From Candidatus Nanogingivalis gingivitcus (lineage in GTDB: Bacteria > Patescibacteriota > Saccharimonadia > Saccharimonadales > Saccharimonadaceae), in contig NZ_PRLK01000007.1 of NCBI RefSeq assembly GCF_004151455.1, positions 1 through 28,520 of the forward strand: a stretch of DNA of 28,520 bases. The letters are read 5' to 3'. The notes under the pieces are model-generated. The model was not told the DNA's origin. It saw nothing but the letters and a program-made list of their open reading frames with translations, and did not search any database. Both the position numbers and the translations under genes were made by a program. The first letter of the stretch is position 1. Every line of letters starts with the position of its first letter. Below, in pieces: positions 21,735 to 28,520 of the stretch.

Positions 21735-22526
21735 ATGATGAAAAAGGGTAAAAAAGAAGTTGTAAAATTAAAAAAAATAAAAAAACGTTTTGGTGTTGGT
21801 GATGCCGAAAATTATGCCCTTAATGGTGTTGATTTAACTATATATCAAGGTGAATTTATTATAATTATGGGTCCGAGTGGTTGTGGTAAGACTACACTTT
21901 TAAATACTATAGGGCTATTAGATAGATCTACAGAAGGTACTTATATGTTAGACAGTTACGATGTATCTAGAATGTCTAAAAGAAAACAAGCGCAAATACG
22001 AAGTGAGAAGATTGGTTTTGTGTTCCAAGATTTTAATTTAATACCTCGTTTAAGTGTTATAGAAAATGTTGCCCTACCTTTAATATATAAAGGAGAAAAT
22101 AAAACAAAAAGGCTCAAAAAAGCATCTGAAATACTAAAACAATTTCATCTCGAAAAGAGGGAATATTATATGCCTTGGCAATTAAGCGGTGGCCAAACCC
22201 AGCGAGTAGCTATTGCTAGAGCACTAGTTAACAACCCATCAATAATTTTAGCTGATGAACCAACAGGAAACTTAGATAGTAAAGCTTCGCATATTATTAT
22301 GGAAGAGTTGTCAGAAGTACATAAAAAAGGTAATACTATAATTATGGTAACACACAACCCTGAACTTATGGCTTATGCCACTAGGATAATTACTATGTTT
22401 GATGGAAAAATAGATACTGATGAAAAAGTAGATAATTCTATTATTCAAGAAAAAGAAAATACTTTAGATAAATTAGAAGAGGCTGTAAATAAAATTGAAG
22501 AAATTAAAGAGGAACTTGGTGCTTAA
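21735..22526 (+). CDS. MacB/LolD-type ABC transporter ATPase
   Basis: This is the ATP-binding subunit of a MacB-type mechanotransmission ABC system. The 263-residue product has Walker A GPSGCGKT at 46-53, the Q-loop around VFQDFNLIP, signature LSGGQ at 150-154 and Walker B IILADEPTGNLD starting at 170. The H-loop is MVTHNPELM. The sequence GLLDRSTEGTY is typical of the LolD/MacB branch. A roughly 40-residue acidic helical C-terminal extension exceeds the family core. The start may be 21735 or 21738 (ATGATG). It ends 2 nt before the permease gene, its obvious partner. Confidence 0.95.
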   Translation: MMKKGKKEVVKLKKIKKRFGVGDAENYALNGVDLTIYQGEFIIIMGPSGCGKTTLLNTIGLLDRSTEGTYMLDSYDVSRMSKRKQAQIRSEKIGFVFQDFNLIPRLSVIENVALPLIYKGENKTKRLKKASEILKQFHLEKREYYMPWQLSGGQTQRVAIARALVNNPSIILADEPTGNLDSKASHIIMEELSEVHKKGNTIIMVTHNPELMAYATRIITMFDGKIDTDEKVDNSIIQEKENTLDKLEEAVNKIEEIKEELGA

Positions 22527-22528
22527 AT

Positions 22529-23764
22529 ATGATGAAAATTAGATTAATAAGAATGCATATAGAGAATGCCATAGAAAGCTTACGAGCTAATAGGATGCGA
22601 ACTTTTTTAACTATACTAGGTGTAGTTATAGGAATATCTAGTATTGTAGTTATTTTTGCTCTATCTGGAGGCGCTAACTCTATAATACAAGACCAAATTA
22701 AATCAGGAGGTGAAACTATAGCAGTAGTAAGACCTAAGGATATTAGTTCAAGTAATAAAAGTATAATTAATAGCGTTGCAACATCTCAAAACTTCTTGCA
22801 AAGTTCTTTACGAGAAGATGATTTTAGGAATATTTCGAAAATCAAAAATATTATTGCTACTGCCCCACTAGCTAGTTTTAATAGCAAAATAAAAGGAGAT
22901 GATAAGGAGATAACTACTAATATATTAGCTAGTACTCCAAATCTAGATCAAATTACAGGTATAAAAGTAGCAAAAGGAGAGTTTATTACAAATAGTTCTA
23001 ATGCTCGAACTGCTGTAATAGGGTATCAAACAGCAGTAAGTCTATTTGGTTCCCCTCATGCATTGGGAAAATACATATCTATAAAGGGTGAAAATTTCTT
23101 GATTATAGGTATTTTAGAAAAACAATCTTCAATTGTAAATTTTAGTAATATTGATTTCGATAACACTATTATATTAAATTACGACGAAGTAAAAAATATT
23201 ATGGGTAGTAGCCCCCAGATACAACAAATTAATATAAAATTTAATACCATTAATAACTCAGATATTGTTCAGCATAATATAGAAGAAGTTATGCATAATA
23301 GCCATAAGGGTGAAATAGACTATGAAATATTAATAGGCAAAAACATTACCCATTCTTCTAGCGATTTAATCTCAATGGGTTCAGCTATATTGGCTTTAGT
23401 AGCAAGTATTTCACTAATTGTTGGAGGTATTGGTATTATGAATATTATGCTTGTTAATGTTAGTGAAAGAACACGCGAGATTGGTATACGCAAAGCTCTA
23501 GGTGCTAATAATAATCAAATACTATTGCAATTCTTAATTGAATCTTTGATAATTTCTTCTGTAGGTGGTTTTTTTGGGTATCTACTAGGTTATTCTTTCT
23601 CATTTACTGTAAGTATATTCTTACCAGTATTACCAGTAATATCTTGGCAAATAATGGTTTTAGCAGCTGGACTGTCTATAATTATAGGTATTATTTTTGG
23701 AATGTATCCAGCTATCCGAGCAGCTAGAAAAGACCCTATTGAAAGCTTAAGATATTATAATTAA
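22529..23764 (+). CDS. MacB/FtsX-type ABC transporter permease
   Basis: The 411-residue product has the MacB permease layout. A first membrane segment at about 22-50 sits in the typical ANRMRTFLTILGVVIGISSIV sequence region. An extracytoplasmic domain of about 220 residues (MacB periplasmic core) follows, then three membrane segments between about 285 and 400. The cytoplasmic coupling segment RTREIGIRKALGANNNQI and the ending YPAIRAARKDPIESLRYY are hallmarks. With the upstream ATPase it could export peptides, lipoproteins or antimicrobial compounds, or transmit force to wall enzymes. No membrane-fusion protein or TolC-like partner is visible nearby, in keeping with a cell lacking a classical outer membrane. 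Confidence 0.94.
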   Translation: MMKIRLIRMHIENAIESLRANRMRTFLTILGVVIGISSIVVIFALSGGANSIIQDQIKSGGETIAVVRPKDISSSNKSIINSVATSQNFLQSSLREDDFRNISKIKNIIATAPLASFNSKIKGDDKEITTNILASTPNLDQITGIKVAKGEFITNSSNARTAVIGYQTAVSLFGSPHALGKYISIKGENFLIIGILEKQSSIVNFSNIDFDNTIILNYDEVKNIMGSSPQIQQINIKFNTINNSDIVQHNIEEVMHNSHKGEIDYEILIGKNITHSSSDLISMGSAILALVASISLIVGGIGIMNIMLVNVSERTREIGIRKALGANNNQILLQFLIESLIISSVGGFFGYLLGYSFSFTVSIFLPVLPVISWQIMVLAAGLSIIIGIIFGMYPAIRAARKDPIESLRYYN

Positions 23765-23773
23765 ATTATTTTA

Positions 23774-23808
23774 AAAATAGAGCTAGATTATTTTGCTAGC
23801 TCTATTTT
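23774..23808. terminator. Bidirectional terminator between convergent permease and isomerase genes
   Basis: A perfect 13-bp stem, AAAATAGAGCTAG at 23774-23786 and its complement at 23796-23808, has a 9-nt loop. It overlaps the last seven codons of the minus-strand isomerase gene. Confidence 0.8.
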
Positions 23809-24831
23809 AAGTTTTTCAATTAATTCTACAGGAGTAGGATCATTATTATTTAAAATTGCTAAGTAAATACTAGCAAAATCAGCAAGAATCGACCCCCATA
23901 GCACTTGCTCTAGTAGGCTCTCCCCTTTTAATATAATATTATGTGTTTTTGGTCTTTTACCTAATAGCAACTTATCGGAAATTTCAAATCTTTTATTTAT
24001 TCTAGGATTATCTAGTTTACTTTTTAAATTAAAAATAGCGAATAGTTTTTCTGTTGGTTGTGAACTCCAACCTATAAATTCATTATGGTTAAATTCTGGA
24101 TATTCATTCCAAAAGCTTACATTTTTTGCGTTTTCGTTCCAAGATATTTTCCACTTATAGGCTACAGGAGAGAATAAATTAGAGCTTAGAAAAAGCGCAT
24201 TTCTTCCTGCCGAATAAAGGGCTATTTGTTTGGCTAAGTTATTCTCAGTTTTTATAGAAGCCCCCCAAGATACACTTTCTTTTTTAATGAAATTTACATA
24301 TTTTTCTATTTCATGATGCTTATAATCATCTATAATATTGAAATTTAATAATAATTTAGTTAATGCTCTAAAATTATAAATTACTGCCATTCTAGGTTGA
24401 AGATTAGGAGGTAACTTAACATAAGCTATTGATTTATTATTAGAAATTGTTTCTATTTTACCTTGAGAAGAAACTGTACCTATTTGGCAACCTCGTTTTA
24501 TAGCGTCTTCTAACATAGAGATAGCTTCTTCAGTATTACCTGAATAAGAATTAACTATAACTAGCGAATTATGATTTGCATACCTAGGAAGATTGTAACT
24601 TCTAACTATCTCAATAGGTAATAATAGATCATCTTCTAACCATTTTTTAATTATTAGGCCCGCCAAAGCAGACCCACCCATTCCAGCAATTATTATATTT
24701 TTTATTTCTCTTCCGTCATGTTCAGGATTTAAAATATCAGCTGAAAAAAGTATTTGTTTCCACTGCTCACTAGCTACCCTTAATGCATTTTCAGGGTCTC
24801 TCTGAACAATCATATTTAAGTTATCTAACAT
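23788..24831 (-). CDS. Bifunctional phosphoglucose/phosphomannose isomerase
   Basis: These SIS-domain enzymes interconvert glucose-6-phosphate, or mannose-6-phosphate, with fructose-6-phosphate. The 347-residue product has the family length. The first SIS domain carries IIAGMGGSALAG at about 47-58 and NSYSGNTEEA near 95. PNLQPRMAVIYNFRALTKLL is the linker typical of the bifunctional (PGI/PMI) family. FWNEYPEFNHNEFIGW near 230 holds the catalytic Glu and His region. AGAGGTGGG lies directly before the ATG. It diverges from a small conserved gene at 24915. It could supply sugar phosphates for envelope polysaccharides or glycolysis. Confidence 0.9.
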   Translation of the reverse strand: MLDNLNMIVQRDPENALRVASEQWKQILFSADILNPEHDGREIKNIIIAGMGGSALAGLIIKKWLEDDLLLPIEIVRSYNLPRYANHNSLVIVNSYSGNTEEAISMLEDAIKRGCQIGTVSSQGKIETISNNKSIAYVKLPPNLQPRMAVIYNFRALTKLLLNFNIIDDYKHHEIEKYVNFIKKESVSWGASIKTENNLAKQIALYSAGRNALFLSSNLFSPVAYKWKISWNENAKNVSFWNEYPEFNHNEFIGWSSQPTEKLFAIFNLKSKLDNPRINKRFEISDKLLLGKRPKTHNIILKGESLLEQVLWGSILADFASIYLAILNNNDPTPVELIEKLKIELAK

Positions 24832-24851
24832 CCCACCTCTTATATTTTATG

Positions 24852-24880
24852 TTGATTATGCTTTAAAACTATGATACAAT
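24852..24880 (+). promoter_or_regulatory. Promoter of the 148-residue protein gene
   Basis: TTGATT at 24852-24857, a 17-nt spacer and TACAAT at 24875-24880 predict a leader of about 28 nt containing AAAGGTGG before the ATG at 24915. Confidence 0.6.
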
Positions 24881-24914
24881 AATATTAATTAAAAGTAAAG
24901 TAAAAAGGTGGGCT

Positions 24915-25361
24915 ATGGAAATTGATATAAATCCAACAAAAAAACAGACCGTTAGTGATGACCCAGAGCTTGCAAAAGTTCTTGCTGGTGTTAATAACGC
25001 TGCCATTAATGATGATACACAATTTCAAGAAGATGAAAGTGCGGAAGAACCGGAAGTTCCTACAGAGCAACTCGTTGAAAATCTAATACCAACAGATATT
25101 CAACCTACTGTTTTTCCTGGCATAGATTTAGATATGATTAAGAATCATGCTTTGGAAGATCTAAGGCCATTAGTAGAGAAGCTAACAGTATCAAACGAAG
25201 AAAAATTTGATATCTATCTATTGCTCTTACGCTCAAGCGACGATAATACACTAGTAGAGCCAGCTTATAATGCTGCAAGATCTATAGAAGATGAAACTAA
25301 AAGAGCAAATGCTCTGCTAGATATAATTAAAGAAGTAGATTACTTTAAATCTAAAGCTTAG
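24915..25361 (+). CDS. Small acidic protein of unknown function
   Basis: The 148-residue protein is strongly acidic and has no signal peptide or membrane segment. Residues 1-65 look disordered (rich in Glu, Asp, Asn and Pro). Residues 70-148 look helical, with the pattern PGIDLDMIKNHALEDLRPLV and LLLLRSSDDNTLVEPAYNAA suggesting a small helical bundle. The ATG follows AAAGGTGG at 4-5 nt. It is transcribed alone and ends at a remarkably long terminator hairpin. I recognise no family. The good binding site and promoter suggest a well-expressed cytoplasmic protein. Confidence 0.75.
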   Translation: MEIDINPTKKQTVSDDPELAKVLAGVNNAAINDDTQFQEDESAEEPEVPTEQLVENLIPTDIQPTVFPGIDLDMIKNHALEDLRPLVEKLTVSNEEKFDIYLLLLRSSDDNTLVEPAYNAARSIEDETKRANALLDIIKEVDYFKSKA

Positions 25362-25366
25362 TTAAA

Positions 25367-25414
25367 AATGTAAAATAAAAATAGCACAATTATGTGCTAT
25401 TTTTATTTTACATT
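25367..25414 (+). terminator. Long hairpin terminator (22-bp perfect stem)
   Basis: A perfect 22-bp stem at 25367-25388 and 25393-25414 has loop ATTA. A-rich left and T-rich right arms make it work as an intrinsic terminator. It begins 6 nt after the stop codon of the preceding gene. Confidence 0.8.
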
Positions 25415-25485
25415 AAATAATTTTATAAGCGTAGATCATTTAATGATATAATATATTTAAATTACGCTATAAAGGGGTGAAAGCT

Positions 25486-25788
25486 ATGGCTAGTAAAGTA
25501 CATTTTTTATTTTTAAGTGAAAGTCGCTATGGTTGTAGTAGTATTTGGCTAAGAAAAATAGCACCATATTTTACAACTAGAACCACTATACACGATTTAG
25601 CACTAGATAGGGACGATTTAGTTTTAGAGATAATTTATAAGAATAAACAATATTATTTTTGGTGTTCTACTCAAGGATTAAAAAATGCCCAGGATGATTA
25701 TAGAGAAAACAAAATTGATGGTTGGTATATTCGTAAGTTTTATCGAATAAACTATAGTGAGTCTTATAGTCCAGTAGCTTATAATTAA
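25486..25788 (+). CDS. Small protein of unknown function
   Basis: The 100-residue product starts at the ATG at 25486, with AAAGGGGTGA at 25471-25480. A GTG at 25477 lies inside that binding site and is not used here. It is rich in Tyr, Arg, Lys and Trp and lacks a signal peptide. The pattern of short strands (VHFLFLSES, LVLEIIYKNKQYYFWCS) suggests a small alpha/beta fold that may bind nucleic acid, but I recognise no family. TATAAT at 25448-25453 is a likely -10 box. It is transcribed alone, convergent with the MurE-like gene. Confidence 0.68.
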   Translation: MASKVHFLFLSESRYGCSSIWLRKIAPYFTTRTTIHDLALDRDDLVLEIIYKNKQYYFWCSTQGLKNAQDDYRENKIDGWYIRKFYRINYSESYSPVAYN

Positions 25789-25794
25789 AAATAA

Positions 25795-25813
25795 CCCCTC
25801 TTTTATAGAGGGG
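25795..25813. terminator. Terminator between convergent genes
   Basis: CCCCTCT at 25795-25801 pairs with AGAGGGG at 25807-25813 with a 5-nt loop. T-rich DNA flanks it on both strands. It separates the small gene from the MurE-like gene. Confidence 0.65.
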
Positions 25814-25821
25814 TGTTAATT

Positions 25822-27117
25822 TTATTTTTTATTTAATATTTTTTTGACGACTTCTGCATCGTTCCAAGGTATTTTTTTACCATTTATAATTCTGTATACC
25901 TCATGCCCCATTCCTGTTATTAAGACGGTGTCATCTTTCTTGGCGATACTTAGGGCCTTTTCTATAGCCTCCTGTCTATCGGCTATCTCTTCCACCTTTT
26001 TGGTGTAGTCTTTATTATCAGCTATGCCATTAAGAATTTGTTTTCGTATTTCGTTAGGGTCTTCATTATAACTTTCTTCATCAGTTATAAATATTTTATC
26101 GGCATTTTTAAAAGCAATATCCCCCATTATTGGCCTTTTTTTCTTATCTCTATCTCCACAAGCACCAAATACTATAATAACGTTGTTTTTAGTGATTTTT
26201 TTTGCAGTTTTTAATAGCTTTTCTAGAGCATCAGGTGTATGTGCGTAATCAACTATAACCTCAAAAGGTTGATTTCCTTCTACTCTTTCAAATCTTCCAG
26301 CAATATTTTCTAGGTTTGCAATACCTTCCTGGATATCTTCTTTAGAAACTCCTAATAGATAAGCTCCAGCAGCTGCAGCCGTCATGTTATAAACGTTAAA
26401 TTCACCAGCTAGATTATTAGCCAGTTCAACATTATCTTTTTCGATTTTTAGCTTTGCTTCACTTCCTTTTTTATATAGTTTAATATTTTCAATAGACACA
26501 TCAGCTTCTTTATCTTTTCCATAAGTAATTTTTTTAATTACTGCCCTGAAGTTATTGAAATAATTAAACCAATCATCATCCTTATTTAAAACGATATATT
26601 TTGGCTTCATCTTAAATAATATGGATTTAGCTTTAGCGTAATTATCCATGGTTTTATGATAGTCTAAATGATCTTGCGTTAGATTAGTCATAATAGCCAT
26701 TTCTATAGATATTCCATATAATTTATATTGGCTTAAAGCATGACTAGTAGCCTCTATTAAAGCAAATTCTACGTTTTGCTTTACGGCATCACTAAAGAAT
26801 TGATTCATTCTTTTTGAAGTAGACACTGTAGCGTTTAAGTCATTACGTATTTGATTGCCGTTAATCTCAATATTAGCAGTGGAAAACATTGCTGTTTTAT
26901 AACCAGCTTCTTTTAATATTTCGTTCAAAAAATTTACAGTTGTAGTTTTTCCGTTAGTACCTGTTACGGCAATTACTTTTAGTTTACTAGCTGGATTTCC
27001 ATATAGAGATGACACTAGCTTAGCTCTATTTTTACGGTAATTATTTTCTAATTTTTTTACAACTTTTTTTGGTAGAACCCTACGGGTAGTTTTTACTAAA
27101 CTATTTTTAATGCTCAT
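25822..27117 (-). CDS. MurE-like Mur ligase lacking most of the usual N-terminal domain
   Basis: MurE ligases add the third amino acid to UDP-MurNAc-L-Ala-D-Glu using ATP. The 431-residue product has the ATP loop TGTNGKTTT at about 52-60, SHALSQYKLYGI, NLTQDHLDYH and the carbamylated-Lys segment AKSILF (Lys about 144). GRFERVEG follows at about 274 and DYAHTPDALEKLL at about 290. Usual MurE proteins are about 490 residues because a domain of about 90 residues that binds the UDP moiety precedes the ATP loop; here only about 45 basic residues do. The amino-acid selectivity motif, DNPR in meso-DAP enzymes, reads DEESYNEDP at about 346-354, so the substrate cannot be predicted. The ATG lies 6 nt after a -10 box with no Shine-Dalgarno sequence. 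Confidence 0.85.
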   Translation of the reverse strand: MSIKNSLVKTTRRVLPKKVVKKLENNYRKNRAKLVSSLYGNPASKLKVIAVTGTNGKTTTVNFLNEILKEAGYKTAMFSTANIEINGNQIRNDLNATVSTSKRMNQFFSDAVKQNVEFALIEATSHALSQYKLYGISIEMAIMTNLTQDHLDYHKTMDNYAKAKSILFKMKPKYIVLNKDDDWFNYFNNFRAVIKKITYGKDKEADVSIENIKLYKKGSEAKLKIEKDNVELANNLAGEFNVYNMTAAAAGAYLLGVSKEDIQEGIANLENIAGRFERVEGNQPFEVIVDYAHTPDALEKLLKTAKKITKNNVIIVFGACGDRDKKKRPIMGDIAFKNADKIFITDEESYNEDPNEIRKQILNGIADNKDYTKKVEEIADRQEAIEKALSIAKKDDTVLITGMGHEVYRIINGKKIPWNDAEVVKKILNKK

Positions 27118-27123
27118 AAGTAT

Positions 27124-27152
27124 ATTTTAACATCTTCTATATTGACTGTCGA
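27124..27152 (-). promoter_or_regulatory. Promoter of the MurE-like gene (leaderless)
   Basis: On the minus strand TCGACA at 27152-27147, a 17-nt spacer and TAAAAT at 27129-27124 precede the ATG at 27117 by 6 nt. It lies in the 45-nt gap after polA. Confidence 0.6.
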
Positions 27153-27162
27153 TTATAGAAAA

Positions 27163-28520
27163 CTATATATCAAGCCAGTTCTGTCCTATATTAATATCTA
27201 CCTTTAGATTTATTGGTAGTTCTGGGGCTATATTCTCCATTTCATACTTTAATATTTCAGCTATTTTTGCTGCATTTTCTTTAGGAGACTCTATTAAGAT
27301 AGAGTCGTGTATTTGTAATATTTGATCGCCTAATCCTGTTTTAGTTATTTTTTTATGGATTTTTATCATTGCCCTTTTCATTAGATCGGCTTCAGTACCT
27401 TGAATTGGCATATTTGCGGCTGCTCTTTTGGCGGTTTCTCTTATGATAAAATTAGAAGATTTAATATCTGGAGTAGGTCTTTGTCTTCCATAAAAAGTTT
27501 CTACATATCCTTCTTGCTCTGCTTTTAGAAGTGTTTTTTGTATAAAATCGGCAATAGGTTTTCGGCTATTAAAATAATTATCAATAAAATGTTTAGCTTC
27601 ATAGTAATTAGTTCCTAATTCGCTAGCTAACCTATGTGCACTCATGCCATAAAGAACTCCAAAGTTAATAACCTTAGCAGCTCTTCGTTGGTCTTTGGAT
27701 ACCTCATCTAATGGAATATTGAACATCTCTGAGGCAGTTTTAGAGTGGATATCCTCATTATTTTTAAAGCTGTTAATTAGGCCAGTATCATTACTTAATG
27801 CTGCTGCTAATCTTAGTTCAAACTGAGAGTAGTCAGCAGAGATAATAACATTATTATTATCAGATATAAAGCCTTGGCGTATTTGTCGCCCTAATTCAGA
27901 ACGTATAGGTATATTTTGTAGATTAGGATTTGTAGAACTCAGCCTACCCGTGCTGGTAATATCTTGATTAAAAGTTGAATGTATTCGATTATTCTTATCG
28001 GCTAATTTTGGCAAGGCATCAATGTAAGTGTTTTTTAATTTCGAATACTCTCTAAATTCCTCTATTTTAGCTATTATTGGATGGTAATCTTTTAATTTTT
28101 CTAATTCTTTTTGTCCAGTAGAATAGCCGTTTTTAGTTTTTTTAATTCCTTTGGTAGGTAAAGCTAATTTTTCAAAAAGTATTTTTGATAATTGCAAAGG
28201 GCTGGATATATTAAACCCTTCTCCTGCTAATTGGATAATATCTTTTTCTAGTTTTTCTAAATATAATGAAAATTCTTTACTCTTTTTGTCTAGAAAATCG
28301 GGATCAATCTTTACTCCTTTCTTTTCCATTTCAAAAAGAATAGATATTAATGGGAAGTCATAATTTTCAGCTATATCAAGAATTTTAGGATAACTATTAA
28401 GTCGTATTATTTGATTATGATATATTTTTAATATTGCAGATAATCTAGATACGATATTATTTTCATCAAAAACAAAACCATTATTATTAATAAAAATTGA
28501 ACTTATACTTTTATCTCTTA
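27163..28520 (-). CDS. polA: DNA polymerase I, polymerase domain (5' end outside window)
   Basis: The reading frame stays open past an internal Met at 28329 to the window edge, giving at least 451 residues, so the gene start lies outside. The visible part is the family A polymerase domain. The segment PLISILFEMEKKGVKID opens it, followed by TSTGRLSSTNPNLQNIP and motif A DYSQFELRLAA. Motif B is RRAAKVINFGVLYG, with Arg, Lys and Phe in the usual O-helix positions. Motif C is QIHDSILIE. In most family members motif C reads HDE; here the Asp is kept but the following Glu is Ser. Whether the proofreading and 5'-nuclease domains are present cannot be seen. The MurE-like gene follows 45 nt after the stop. 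Confidence 0.95.
   Translation of the reverse strand, partial: RDKSISSIFINNNGFVFDENNIVSRLSAILKIYHNQIIRLNSYPKILDIAENYDFPLISILFEMEKKGVKIDPDFLDKKSKEFSLYLEKLEKDIIQLAGEGFNISSPLQLSKILFEKLALPTKGIKKTKNGYSTGQKELEKLKDYHPIIAKIEEFREYSKLKNTYIDALPKLADKNNRIHSTFNQDITSTGRLSSTNPNLQNIPIRSELGRQIRQGFISDNNNVIISADYSQFELRLAAALSNDTGLINSFKNNEDIHSKTASEMFNIPLDEVSKDQRRAAKVINFGVLYGMSAHRLASELGTNYYEAKHFIDNYFNSRKPIADFIQKTLLKAEQEGYVETFYGRQRPTPDIKSSNFIIRETAKRAAANMPIQGTEADLMKRAMIKIHKKITKTGLGDQILQIHDSILIESPKENAAKIAEILKYEMENIAPELPINLKVDINIGQNWLDI

Noticed and set aside
28327..28329. ATG at 28329 as the real start of a short DNA polymerase
   Set aside because: The frame remains open for another 63 codons to the window edge and the upstream residues (DFPLISILFEM) match the usual sequence before this point in PolA.

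Overview
The window is AT-rich and densely packed. It most likely comes from a Patescibacteria (CPR) genome, probably Candidatus Saccharibacteria (TM7). This placement is an inference. It rests on the combination of a PrgI protein, a separate TraC-like protein and a VirB4 ATPase in tandem, many small T4SS-pilin-like paralogs, a shortened MurE-like ligase, very short intergenic gaps and many apparently leaderless genes. No rRNA is present to confirm it. All 29 visible stop codons are TAA (20) or TAG (9); none is TGA.

Layout. (1) 1-342: AT-rich DNA with clustered DnaA-box-like 9-mers, probably the dnaA-dnaN intergenic origin region. It is followed by dnaN and recF on the + strand. (2) 2469-11779, minus strand: prgI, a traC-like gene, virB4, a giant polytopic protein ending in an M23 peptidase, a secreted lysozyme/SGNH/C39 triple-domain protein and a small membrane-anchored protein. 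(3) 11860-14499, minus strand: a VirB6/TrbL-like protein, divergent from (4) 14597-17127, six tandem pilin-like genes on the + strand. A seventh paralog lies on the minus strand at 18682-19125. (5) hsp20 and comF are divergent from overlapping promoters. (6) 18536-20369: four tRNA genes (Ser-UGA, Ser-GCU, Arg-GCG, Ser-CGA), most followed by a clear intrinsic terminator, interleaved with the seventh pilin gene and a PH-like membrane protein. (7) 20395-23764: a HIT protein, rlmH, a Lys/Glu-rich anchored protein and a MacB-type ABC ATPase/permease pair. (8) 23788-28520: a bifunctional phosphoglucose/phosphomannose isomerase, two small unknown proteins, a MurE-like ligase lacking most of the usual first domain, and the 3' part of polA running off the window.

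How it may work together. Regions 2-4 look like one envelope-spanning secretion or pilus machine: VirB4 energises, VirB6 and PrgI form the inner-membrane platform, and the small proteins are candidate pilus subunits. It is coupled to two large peptidoglycan-degrading proteins. In an epibiotic lineage such a set could serve attachment to, or penetration of, a host cell wall. That role is an inference from domain content and neighbourhood. Many genes have a consensus -10 box ending only 5-8 nt before the start codon, so leaderless transcription appears common here.
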